Shown here: positions 32,204-43,167 of the stretch, piece by piece
How positions within the stretch are numbered: position 1 is the stretch's first letter
Layout of the letters: each line of letters begins with the position of its first letter
NCBI RefSeq assembly: GCF_964204645.1
Contig: NC_134027.1
Location: forward strand, 16,292,485 to 16,356,484
Source: Tubulanus polymorphus
Lineage: Eukaryota > Nemertea > Palaeonemertea > Tubulaniformes > Tubulanidae
Length of the DNA stretch: 64,000 bases
Direction: 5' to 3'
The notes under the pieces: model-generated
Seen by the model: only the letters and a program-made list of their open reading frames with translations
Databases searched by the model: none
Told to the model about the DNA's origin: nothing
Translations under genes and position numbers: made by a program

Positions 32204-32810
32204 TACCGTAAAAACCGGCGTATAAGTCGAGTTTTTAACCCTTGATTTTACCACTAAATTATTGACCTAGACTTATACGCCGAGTACAGTTTTCTACAAA
32301 GTATTTTCAGGTCACAAGAAATATTGATTCTACCAGACAAAAAAGAGAGTGTTCATCTTCTCACTGCTATAACAGTTTCAATAATTATTCATGATAAATA
32401 AAGCTATTTAATGAAAAAAACTTCTTTCATTTTGACACAGCTTCATTTAAAACGATGTATTCATATATGCGTGCTCATAGCAGCGCTTAATACATTAGGC
32501 TATATATAGGCTATATATAGAGTGTGACTCACACTACTGTATCACTGTATGGTAGTGTATTATACCTGAGTGTGTGTGTAACAGTCTTTTGATTAACACA
32601 CAGCAGCAATCAGGCTGACACGCGGTGGCCTGCGTGAAGGCACACATCGTTATCAAAACAAACTATTCAATACAATGATACTAGTAATTATTCTTCTAAA
32701 AGAAGGGACTCGACTTATAAGCCGGATATATGTTAAAATCATGAAATGTAGGTCTAAAAATCGACCTCGACTTATACGCCGCGTAGACTTATACGCCGGT
32801 TTTTACGGTA
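32204..32810. mobile_element. TA-flanked MITE, copy 2
   Basis: Element 32206-32808 (603 bp) between TA dinucleotides. Ends are identical to copy 1 (669-1246), and the interior is nearly collinear, with a small internal duplication of ggctatatata at 32500-32518. Confidence 0.88.
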
Positions 32811-33436
32811 TTTAGAATACTCGCTTGCCGTTATTGTTTAACCACGGCAGCGTGCAGCTCAGGGTTCAATGTGCCACTCCTGACCCAAAATTAAATTCCA
32901 TCAACCGCCCATGTTATTCCAAATTCACTGCAAACTGCAAAGAAATGCCCCATTCTATTGAAAACGATCTCCATGAAGCCCTATACATGTAGTATTCACA
33001 CACAACTGCATGATGAGTTATCAGGAATAAACATGGTAGTTGCTTTTCCCCAATCACTCAAATAGACTCTCTCCACATGCAAGGTGCAAGAACAATCTAT
33101 TTTTGTAAATTGAACAATTTCCCCTTTCCCAAATTCACTGTCTTCCTATAAAATTCACTGCTTTTAACGGCTGTGAATCAGTTTTAAAGTCACTGCTATC
33201 CACTGCTTTCACAGCCCGTGACGAAACCTGGCAGTGGAGTGAATCATTTGCAGATAACTTTAACTAGGCCACAGGTGTGGTACGCATTTCATACACCATG
33301 CACCATGCACAAATCAACACATCACATAGCAGCGAGTCTGTGACGCACACGTGTGAAGCATGAATATACGTGACAGCGCATGTATTCTTCTAAAAAGAAA
33401 TATAGTTCCAACAACAAATAAATAACTAAATTAAAT
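32811..33436. other. No gene; weak repeat similarity
   Basis: Several aattcactgcaaa/agtcactgc phrases resemble parts of family B (10360, 62580) and 5590. No gene. Confidence 0.3.
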
Positions 33437-33480
33437 ATAGCTGCAAAGCAGCAATAACAGGTTTGACTAGTAAGTTGAAA
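33437..33480. repeat. Hairpin-family end (GCTGCAAAGCAGC)
   Basis: aaatatagctgcaaagcagcaataacaggt matches 2563 and 14455 almost base for base. Confidence 0.6.
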
Positions 33481-34113
33481 TGACGTACTTAGATTTTGTC
33501 GAAATGAATCCCAAATCAGTTATGACGGTTACCGGTATTTATAGGAGCGCCATCTAGAGACCAACACTAATACCAGATTTAGAGATCAATGTGCCTCATG
33601 AAATACAGAGTACTCTGTGAACCAAGTTTAGTCAAAATAAGATAACGAGGAAGTAAGTACAGATATCATGAGCCACAATCTTGCAATTGCCGGATTGATT
33701 GATGGTAACAATCAATCAAAGCGTCTTCAACAAATGCAAATTTTTCCGAACTAAACACAAGTCGGCCATCATTTTTTCTGATCTGACTGAAGATGAGGTT
33801 AAGGTACAAACATACATATTAAACTATTAAGACCATACATAAAAGCGTATCAAAAACTTCACAAGAAGACTAAAATAAAATTCTATTTGATTTGAAATAC
33901 TGATCATAAAACAGATTAATAGGATTATCTGTCACAGATTAATAGGATTGTCTGTCGAACACATTCAACAAATATGTCCAATCGTTAACCAACAGTTGAT
34001 GAACAGGCTCTATCGAGATATATTTCCAATTATATCCATGAAACGACTTAAAACACTTCATTCAAAGTTGAATAAAGATAAGGTCCATAAAATGACAAGT
34101 GGTTTTTCGGTTA
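33481..34113. repeat. Degenerate family-C-like DNA, no gene
   Basis: caatcttgcaattgccggattgattgatggtaac and the following cttcaacaaatgc resemble family C interior phrases. Decayed. No protein. Confidence 0.35.
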
Positions 34114-34528
34114 CAGGGATGAGAACCAGGGATTATGAAAAAGCGGGACTTTTGATGAAAATTTCTGTTAATTACTGAAACTGCAGCTAAACTGCAACAT
34201 AGGCTCGAAGCTCAAAGTGGGGGGTTCCCAGCATGATTTCCAAAACAGCCTTGTTTCAATTCCAGATGGCAGCACGAACTGGTTATTTTTTCACGGTAGT
34301 TTATTAGTTTATATTGGCAATAACAGATGGAAAAACATAACGAAAATCTTTGGGCCGAGTAACGTCAAGCATGCTAAAAATACTAAGTTCTGTGAGCTGG
34401 AATATAATACCAGACACAGCAAACCTTCCACCCCCCAAACAATTTCTCAACGGATCTGGACTATTTGGAAAGCTTGTTAACATTCGTATTCGTGGAAACC
34501 GCAAAAAAGCGTGAAATTCTCATCCCTG
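34114..34528. mobile_element. CAGGG-ended MITE
   Basis: cagggatgagaac ... aattctcatccctg, 415 bp, flanked by ggtta on both sides (5-bp duplication). Right-end sequence is shared with the element at 20725-24186. Non-coding. Confidence 0.75.
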
Positions 34529-35489
34529 GGTTATGACGAGAACCAAATCCGTCCGCGGGATGACTGGCACATGCCGAGTGTTGAGATGTATGACTAAGTT
34601 CTTTCAGTCAAACGAGTGAGTAACAAAGCAAACATGGCCGAATCCGAGGCCATCATACGTTAAGGTTGATTTATGCAGATGATTTATAGCCTCCTCTGAT
34701 CCGATGCTGCAAATCTGAATGTTTTTCAAACAATTTCCGTTCTAATCCATCGAACTATTTTACACATATTTTCAATCATGGATAGGACCTACTACATATT
34801 TGAATTGTTATGACAATATTGATTGAAATAAAATAAACCTAGTTGTAAATTTTGTCAGATTTGAAAACACTCTTTCACGAATTATCATGTGACCCAGCCA
34901 ATATATCGCAAACTTTACTTGTGATAATGACCAATTCCTGTTTCGGAATTCATGCACCTCGAAAAGAATTTACTAACTGTCTACGGTTATGGGAGTATAT
35001 ACTAGCCCCTATATCTATCGCGCATTGCGGCCAAGAAGATTTATACAGATTTTTCAAGATATTGATTTTTAATGAAAAAGGAGCCCCATGGGAATTGACG
35101 CGGCATCTTCACAAATTATAAATGACCTGTCCTTCAATCAATTTCATATTTCAATATGTTAGAAGGGCAAATCTAGGAGCGGATCGACAGATCCATGAAC
35201 ATTGAAAAGGGCAAGTTAAGTATCCATGCAGACAAAACAACGGATTAAAAATAATAAATTTCAGTGCAATTTTATACAATTTCTAGGCACTTTCTAGGTA
35301 GCTGTCTTTTTAGCTGCTGGTGGAAAAAAACGTGCCCAGAAAAATATTGCTGCTGTATTGTTCAAAACTGCGTAGGAAAATACATTGTGACAGGTGCACG
35401 CCCACATGCTTGTTGTTTTCCCGTCTGAATATACCACTGAGGTCTTTATTAGATCAGTTCCACGACTTTTTGCAGAAACTTCGGAAACA
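34529..35489. other. No gene supported
   Basis: An 89-codon frame at 34852-35121 on the plus strand has no family motif or clear splice context. It is left unannotated. Confidence 0.35.
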
Positions 35490-35640
35490 TTGAAATTATA
35501 ATTTCGGAAGAGTATCCAGATAGTTAAATAATAATAAAAACGCAACTATCACAATCTTCATGATGATAATGAGTTTATCTACATGTTCAAACGTTTCGAT
35601 CGATTTCGACTCATCTCTTCGAGTCCTTTTCAAGAAATGA
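35490..35640 (-). repeat. Retroelement tail with cgaaacgtttgaac
   Basis: Minus strand reads tcgatcgaaacgtttgaaca, then ataaactcattatcatcatg. This resembles the end of Penelope-like or LINE elements with a simple ATT/ATC tail. Confidence 0.4.
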
Positions 35641-36101
35641 CATGAAATGATACAAACTATGCATAGTATACTGTTACTAATTACAGAGAATATCATGCAG
35701 GCGTGAAGTGGCCTAGTTTACAAAGTACAAATGGATTATAAACATATCAAAATACGTTCAGTAAAAATGAAAAATTTTAAATCCGCCCCTGAATTAAGAA
35801 TTTTAAGATTTTTGTTTTATATTAGCAATTACAAAACATTCTGGTGCGTTCATAAATCTTTGATTTTGTAGAAAAGAAAGATAAAAGAATAAATTTGTCT
35901 TTTAGGCTTACTTGAAAGGCTGAATCCAAGAACATGTCTATCGCACTTTTGAGCCCAAACGTCTACTTTTACTTAGTAGCCACTTGAGAACAATAAGCAA
36001 TTAACGATATCAGCTACTTTTCCAGTAGTATACATTTCAAAACAGTCACTCTGAAATAGTATTCCTTTCAATTCAGTTGGTTTTCTATAGTAGCTGTTTC
36101 G
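35641..36101. other. No gene recognised
   Basis: Non-coding. Confidence 0.35.
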
Positions 36102-36295
36102 AAGAGTCTACTATTGAAAAGTGACCATTTTGAAACATCTGGTTTCGATAGTGCACACTAGCAGTAGAGATGACTGTAAAACCACCCGCCTGTTAACAGT
36201 GACTTTGTGATAGTAACTCCTACCATAGCAGCTACTCTCAAAACACATCGTTTCTAAAAGTCAACTATTGAAAAGTGACCATTTTGAGATCGCTT
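36102..36295. repeat. ~150-bp tandem repeat, two units
   Basis: ctattgaaaagtgaccattt occurs at 36112 and 36262 with similar flanks. Shorter related phrases (agtagctgtttcgaag, agcagctactctcaaaa) occur between them. Confidence 0.6.
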
Positions 36296-36849
36296 GCCAG
36301 ATTCCCTGTTATAAATACACGGTAGCAACATATGCTTCAAATTTGCAGTGATACGTGACAATATAAACATATGGAAAACTCTACTCACGCTATAGTTTGG
36401 GGTATAGTTCCATTAAGAGTGACTCAGTTAAGATCCGAAGATATTGTAGATACTCTTTGAGGATGTGAAATGGAATGAGCGATTCCCAACACTAACCAAT
36501 AAAAGTCGAGATTGGAATTAAATTTGTTTACAAAATGTCAATAGTTATGTAGTTTTAAGATAAATCGAAATTTCCTTCTTTTCATGAATTCAATTTGAAC
36601 AAATGCAGCTATTTTCAAGCATAGGTCTATATTTATTTTTGATTTAAATTCTTAGATTAAAAGCACAATCATGAATTCAGGCTAACCTCTCATTATTGAT
36701 ATGGTGGTTTATTTTCAACGGAGGCCTGGTTGTCTTTGCATCATAAATTAAGATGTGCATTTCGGTGTGTTCGAATTTCCCTGAATTCCTATTTTGCAAA
36801 ATCATTGATTTTTTTAAAACAAAATATGCTTTATCCATGTGGATTTTAA
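36296..36849. other. No gene recognised
   Basis: Non-coding AT-rich DNA upstream of the truncated gypsy. Confidence 0.4.
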
Positions 36850-38593
36850 AAATTCTAGCTGCGAGGAAGTTTCGCAAACATTTACCTAACCTGTGTGTAA
36901 GAGACGGGGTATTATGTCGCGCTGTGAAAGTTGACGAGAGGTTGAGGTATCAGGTGGTTTTGGCGACGAGTGAGAGGTCGGTTGTTCTACGCATGTTACA
37001 TGAGGAGACGGCGCATCAAGGGCGTGATCGGACGTATGCGCTAGTCACGGGTCGGTTCTTTTGGCCGGGTGTTCGGGCTGATGTCGAGAAGTATATTCGG
37101 TCCTGTCGTAGATGTGTCTTATTTAAGGCAACCCCGGACTGTGCTCCATTAGAACCAATCGTGACGACCTACCCTCTTGAGCTTCTGTGCACCGATTTTC
37201 TCAAATTGGAACCCTCTGGGGGCATTGAAGACGTTCTCACGTAACTGATCATTTCACAAAGTTCAGTTGGGCTTTCCCGATGATAAATCAGCTCGCCGCG
37301 ACTGTAGGGAGAGTTTTACATGAACAGATAATCACAAAGTTTGGGATTCCCGCCGTAATTCATTCTGATCAGGGTAAGAATTTCGAGAGTAGGGTAATTC
37401 GAGAGCTGTGTAAATTGTCAGGTATTGAAAAGTCTCGAACCACACCCTATCATCCCATGGGGAACGGAACTTGCGAAAGGTTTAATCATACACTGATTAA
37501 CTTGCTCGGGACGATGGATAACGATAGGAAAAAGAAATGGAAAGAGAACGTGAATGCCGTGGTTTTCACCTATAATTGCACCCCTCACAGAGTGACAGGG
37601 TTTGAACCCTACTTCTTGATGTTTGGTCAGCCTCACCTCCCGGTGGAGTTGAGGTATGGGCTCAAGCAAGAGGAACACGTAGTCAAGGAGTTCGCGGAAG
37701 CGGTTGACATGCAGCTGGAGTATGCGTGGCAGGTGGCTGGGAAAAGTCTGGAGTCTGTTGGGGATTACAATAAGGTCAGGTATGACAAGAATTCCCGAGG
37801 AGGTGTATTAGAGATAGGAGATGTGGTGCTGGTGAAGTGTGTGGGTTTCAGGGAACGACACAAGATAGCGGATAAGTGGGAAGCAGATCCCTTTGAGGCT
37901 GGGGAGGCTCCTGTATATGAGATTCGGAATATGGTTACAAAGAAGAAGAAAACTGTGCATCGGAATCTTCTGAAACTGGTTGCCGTAAAACCGGAAGTTG
38001 ATCGTGAGCCACATTCGAATGAGAAATTACAGACAACGACAGCAAGAACAGTGGTCCCGGTGGAGGAACCGAGGGCAAGCCACAGCGAGGAGGATGACGA
38101 TGGGCCCTGGATTCTTGACACAGGGGCTGGAATCCTGTTGGCTCCTCCCGAACCAGAGAAGTCTTCCCCACTCGGTGTTGAAGCGCCAGAGGATAACCCT
38201 CCGCAGCTGGTGAATGCTGCCCTGTCGGAGGTTGACATTCCACAATTGGTAGATGCTTTGCTAGTCGAGCAAGTAGAATTACAGCACGACGACATCCGTG
38301 AACCCGTTGATATCTTGCCTCCCGAGGAATTTCGTGAGCCACTGGAAAACAATTTGAGTGGCGGAAGGGAGGAAGGCCAAGATGACGTTGAGAGACAGCC
38401 TGTGAGAAGATCCACGCGTACCCGTCAAAAACCAAGTTGGTTGCGGGGAGGGGAGTTTATCCAGTCATTGACAGTGCCCTCCTGGCAAAGGAAAGTGGAA
38501 TACATAGGGTCGCTAGTTGATGTTCCGCAGGTTGTGGAATGTCCACGTATCTTAAATGCGATCGTACATTTTTTACTGTGGACGTCGGATTAA
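36850..38593 (+). pseudogene. Gypsy integrase, nearly complete, one frameshift
   Basis: From LAARKFRKHLPNLC the H2C2 finger follows (HEETAHQGRDRTYALVTGRF, CRRCVLFK). Next is the catalytic core: CTDFLKLEP (first Asp), IHSDQGKNFESRV (second Asp) and GNGTCERFNHTL (Glu). A frameshift at about 37240 lies between the first two Asp. After the core come a chromatin/nucleic-acid-binding SH3-like part (VLEIGDVVLVKC) and a long acidic/Pro-rich tail with QLVNAALSEV/QLVDALLVEQ repeats. The frame ends at 38593. It is a different lineage from the gypsy at 21 kb. The 5' part of pol, gag and the 5' LTR are absent. Confidence 0.88.
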
Positions 38594-38687
38594 GAAAATG
38601 TAACTATCAGCAGCTAAAATGAAGGTATATATTCTTTTGGAGTGTCATTTAAATTCCTATACATTCCGAGACGGAATGTTTTCAAGC

Positions 38688-39394
38688 AAGGGGAGAGTGT
38701 GGTAGGACGGTTCCGCCCGAATCTGGAGAGTCATTCTCCGTGTGTCTGTTTATCTGCAGTAGGGTTGGTGCTGCCTGGTGGCGCCATCTGGTTGTGTGTT
38801 GCTATGTTCATTCCCCTTCCGGGTCGAATGAGGTAGCACTTACAAATGTAAATATATTCTGCATATTTGTCGAATTTATGCGTTCGTTTTGGTCTTTCTG
38901 TAGGTAAGCTTTGAGTTTTAATTAGGACTGTTAATTATGAGCAATCGAGCTACGTTGTGGGGGTTGTCACTGGGTTTCTATTGGGTTTTGCTGGGGATGT
39001 TTATTCAGGTTAAATACGACAATGGGTTCCCGCGGTTTTTGGCGGGAGTCACCACTTGGGGTCGTTGATCAATGATCTGTGGATTGTCATGTGTTTATGT
39101 GTATACTAGTCTAACTGTTATATAATTTATGCCATCTGGTTGTGTTGCTATGTTCATTCCCCTTCCGGGTCGAATGAGGTAGCACTTATTGTAAATATAT
39201 TCTGCATATTAGTCGAATTTATGCGTTCGTATTGATCTTTCTGCAGGTTGTTTGGAGCGGACCTTTGAGCCGACCTTCAGGCTGGTTAGTCATCGCGGAC
39301 TGTGCGGCGGAATCGGATTTGCCAGATCGAAAATAGTTTACACCTCTACGTCTCTGTTCCGCGTAAATTAGAGGAATAGTTCTTCCTCTCTGCA
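38688..39394 (+). repeat. LTR of the second gypsy, with internal duplication
   Basis: The purine tract aaggggagag (38688-38697) is followed by TGTGGTAGGACGG, the LTR start. The end near 39394 is uncertain. Two ~120-bp segments (38783-38912 and 39131-39247), both with gttcattccccttccgggtc and ttctgcatatt, are copies 348 bp apart, so the LTR carries an internal duplication. Confidence 0.65.
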
Positions 39395-39406
39395 GAATTA
39401 GAGTTA

Positions 39407-39645
39407 TGACATGATGAACTTAAAATTACTTTAGAAGAGCAAGAAAATCTAAGACTGCACCATACCAAAACAATTCAGGCACTTCGCAGTGAAGTTCTTA
39501 GGCTTGAATCAGCTATCAATAAACAAACTAGTTCTAGGAAACGTTATATTCAAAATAAAATTAGGGTAGCTAAGCAATCTAAATTCGGCATAACATCGTG
39601 TCATTGCGAGCAATACCCATGTAACCAATTTTTGCAGTGACATTA
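39407..39645 (+). pseudogene. Coiled-coil fragment of an LTR element
   Basis: Open reading DELKITLEEQENLRLHHTKT and ALRSEVLRLESAINKQ, then a Cys/His piece (SCHCEQYPC), stop at 39644. It lies 560 bp before the next LTR. Coiled coil followed by Cys/His suits a gag or late ORF of a retroelement, but the family is not recognised. Confidence 0.4.
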
Positions 39646-40184
39646 TTAAAGCCGGGGATACTTCGTGAAATCAGGGTACCGTGAACCAAGTGACCTCGTT
39701 AGTAGAATAAACACAATCGACTCCTCGAGACAACGGATATACGTCGCCTTCGCAGTTGAAAATGCGTTAGATTATAGCAGTTAAATTTTTGGATACAGAA
39801 AAACTATCCAATGAATACTCTAGTGATTTAATATCAGATTAGAGCCCTGCATGGACTGTGAAACAAATGTTTTGCATGATTTACATCTAGAAATCAACAA
39901 AAGTGCGATATCCCAAAATATCTAGTGGACCTTAAATATTATCATCTGGATATAATGGTAATCAATCGACAAATCGACCCGGAGTACCGATCAACTTGTC
40001 AACCAGGAAAAGCCGTCCCAGATCGATAAACTGTTTCAAGCTAAAGTGTTGTGTATTAAAAACGAAATGAAAACTTTGGAATATCTTTTACACTACCTTT
40101 TACACAGTTTGATAATCGTCTATCCGATCAGCCTTTATCTTAGCTTACTATTTATTATATTTAGCTTTTGAGGACAAAAGCTCA
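39646..40184. other. Retroelement interior, no protein recognised
   Basis: Decayed sequence up to the purine tract. Nothing definable. Confidence 0.4.
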
Positions 40185-40475
40185 AAAGGCAAAGTAGGGA
40201 AGGATGTAACAAAACAATTATTTGCTTATTTTAATTCCTTCAATTTTCTGATGTATTAAACAATGACCAGTTTGGCACCTGTCACCTGCCAGTCTGTCAC
40301 ATGTCTCTCCGTTTGTAACCAATATTATACATAACTTGTAAGATTCAGAAGAATACTTACAGTCAGATACTCAGAAGTCAGATACTCGCATTCTCGCTTA
40401 AGTCAGCCTAGGAGTCTGCATGAAATTCAGTCACAAACCAAGTGCAGAATAAAGTCGTCTTCAACTGAAATATCA
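40185..40475 (+). repeat. 3' LTR of a third LTR element
   Basis: Purine-rich aaggcaaagtagggaagga directly precedes TGTAACAAAACA (40205). The LTR ends near CA at 40475 after an aataaa signal (gcagaataaagtcg). The opposite LTR is not in the window. Confidence 0.65.
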
Positions 40476-40623
40476 TAGTCTTCGTCATCTATATTGAGCT
40501 ACTTACCGAAACGACTCGTAAGAGGAAAAATAGCATTGCTAAAAATATACGAAAGGAACCTAGATTTTATAACTGCACTAAATGTGTGTGAATATCAGAG
40601 CCCAAGAAAGTTTCTAACGAAAG

Positions 40624-40900
40624 TTATCGACTCCCCAATCAGTGTGATAGCAATATGGGCTTTCAAGCCTGCAAGCCAATGAAAACCTCCGTGAAAAGAC
40701 TGCTATTTTTGCAAATTTTGAGAATTGCATAAACACGGCTAATTAATCGATGTTATCGACCTCAGGGAAATCCGTGTGATAGCAATATGGGCTTTCAAGC
40801 CTGCAAGCCAATGAAAAACCACGGCGACAAGACTGCTATTTTTGCTAATTTTGAGAATTGCATAAACCTCGGCTAATCAATCGATGTTATCGACTTCGGG
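40624..40900. repeat. ~131-bp tandem duplication
   Basis: gttatcgac starts at 40624, 40752 and 40886. gtgtgatagcaatatgggct and tttcaagcctgcaagccaat repeat exactly between the first two units. Confidence 0.9.
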
Positions 40901-41356
40901 CAAAACTTTTGTTGGAAGATTTAAAGGACTGCTCGTTAAAGATGATAATGCATGTTTGAAATTGAACTTCTTTCAGCTGTCTTAACAGCAGCTTAGCAAA
41001 ATTTCGCCGATAGCATTTAATTTTGGTGCAAAGCCATTGCAATAAACCCCCGCTTAAAATGGTCCAGTCACTGCAAATATTGTAGGATAAATCTGTATTG
41101 AAAAATCTGTTTAAATCTAATGCGTTTCCCATTCATATCATCGATTGATGTATTTGCGATAGAGTGAAAATGGTTTACCGTAAGCTGGCGCCCCTCTATG
41201 GGTGTTTGTGAAATCAGGTTTGAGGAGTTTTCAGTCTTAGGCAGGATTAGCACGTAGGCTGGATATTCAGTGTTTTTGAAATGAAATTTCCTGTACGTAC
41301 ACAAAAAACTTATTTTATTTAGGTAAGTTGTCTTATGTATGTTGATATCATATAAT
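40901..41356. other. No gene recognised
   Basis: Two minus-strand frames without motif. Confidence 0.35.
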
Positions 41357-42016
41357 TACCGTATTTTCCGGTGTACAAGTCGACCCGGTGTATAAGTGGA
41401 GGTCAAATTTTCAGTTTAAAAGGTTGTGCTAGGGCTATAGCCGGTGTATAAGTCGAGTCGCTTCTTCATGTGTTTACATATGTCACATTGAAAACAGTGC
41501 CGATGTCATTCTCATAGTAGTTGAGAGTCTTTACCACTGTTTGCATTATTAAATCATTGGGATCTGTTGTTTCTAATATTAAATTAACGGATTAGTGCTC
41601 ATTGTTTGTATCCACGTGTTGAATGTATAGTGTATACATTGAATGCCGCGCGCCTGTAGTCTAGTATTAGACCGCTGTGTATTGATTATTGGCACGCTGC
41701 CACAGCATCGCGGCTTATATAAACACTGTACAATGAATATACGCGGTTTTCTTTCTTTTTTGATTTTTAACATTAGTTAATTTTGAAACATTTCCAAACT
41801 ATAAGAAACTACTTTTATCAACATCCTAAATTCAAATTGGTATATGAGTGTAGCCTAACATAGATTAATATTCCATTTCATCATGGCGACCTTGAACTCT
41901 AAACATCGTCAGTTTAAAACGATTTCGAAAGTGTAGCCGGTGTATAAGTCCACCTACGTTTTTTGGACATGATTTTTGGTCTAAAAAACTTGACTTATAC
42001 ACCGGAAAATACGGTA
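41357..42016. mobile_element. TA-flanked MITE, diverged relative
   Basis: Element 41359-42014 (656 bp) begins ccgtattttccggtgtacaa and ends with its inverse, between TA dinucleotides. Subterminal ccggtgtataagtcg repeats both inside ends. It is related to, but distinct from, copies 1 and 2. Confidence 0.85.
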
Positions 42017-42947
42017 ATGTTTATGCTGTATTTGTAGGCCTTGTCATTGAAATTAGATGTAGTTAATGGAATTGTTGACATTCCTCTATGAAATCAAATT
42101 TCCCACCATTGCTAATTGAGTAGGTTAGAAAGTGGTCGAATCATCGAATTTTGGAGGGAATTTCAGTCTCGTATCAGAATATCGTAATGTAAACATATAT
42201 CTAATGTTTGAATGTTTGAAAAAATGTTTGAAAATAATGTTTGAAAAAAAATTGAGTTAAAAGCTGATTAATAAGTGTGATATATAATATGTAAGTTACT
42301 TAATTGTTATGAGGACAATTTTGTGAAGATGTTGTGAGATACCATTGTTTTAGTATCGAGATAAAATGTATATTAGTTACATAGATGCTGGAGGTGGTCA
42401 GTCTTTAGAATTCTGCCATGTAAGCAGAATATTCTGTGTTTATGAAATAAAGTTTTATTATTATGAAATAAAGTACGTATACAAAAAACTTTATCTTATT
42501 TAGATTAACTTAAGTGATCAGTTTCTCGAGAGAAGAAACAGCTGGTCATCCGCCACGGCAGTTGGTAGTTGTCTGATGGTAGCAGTCTCCCTGTCAAATT
42601 GGTTCTTAAATTTCAGTTGCGGAGTGGGAAGCACAACGAATTATAATCCTCCAAGGATCAGAAAGATCCCACCCTGTGACATATCAATATATATTTATGA
42701 ACTCAAAACATAACTCCGAACCTAAACCGAAACCTGTAGATGCAGATGGAATTGATCTATTCATCTCCTTACCGTATATTCGTAATAGTTAGAGAGCCCA
42801 GGGGGTTTCAATTCAACTTTTCCGTTCAAAAGGTTTGATGGCAATTTTCTATATTTCCAAATAGATTATCGGGTAAAAGTGCTTTCTTGCATTTTTTCGT
42901 TGGGGCATTAAGGGCGTATGGCCCCTCAAAAACGCCCCAGAATCACC
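42017..42947. other. No gene recognised
   Basis: AT-rich. Atgtttgaaaa repeats at 42200-42250. Nothing coding. Confidence 0.35.
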
Positions 42948-43167
42948 GTCAATTCCACTTTAGTGTACAACGCTGAAATTTTAGTATATAATAGATGATG
43001 ATGTGGTAGTCAAATATACACTTAGTAAGAAAGAAAATAAATTGCCCATGGGCAAAGTGTGGTTTACCTTGAAAGCTAGGGGTTGTTTGGAATGAGGGCA
43101 TTGCTTGAAAAATATTTTTAATTCCTGACTTCAAAGTTCCAAAAGTTTATATTGTATTTTATCTTTC

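Noticed and set aside
34852-35121. 89-codon open frame as a host exon
   Set aside because: No homology recognised, no ATG or splice context, and no periodic signature. Kept only as an unannotated stretch.
37765-38415. 216-codon minus-strand frame
   Set aside because: It lies antisense to the gypsy integrase tail, is Ser-rich by reverse reading of acidic codons, and has no family motif.
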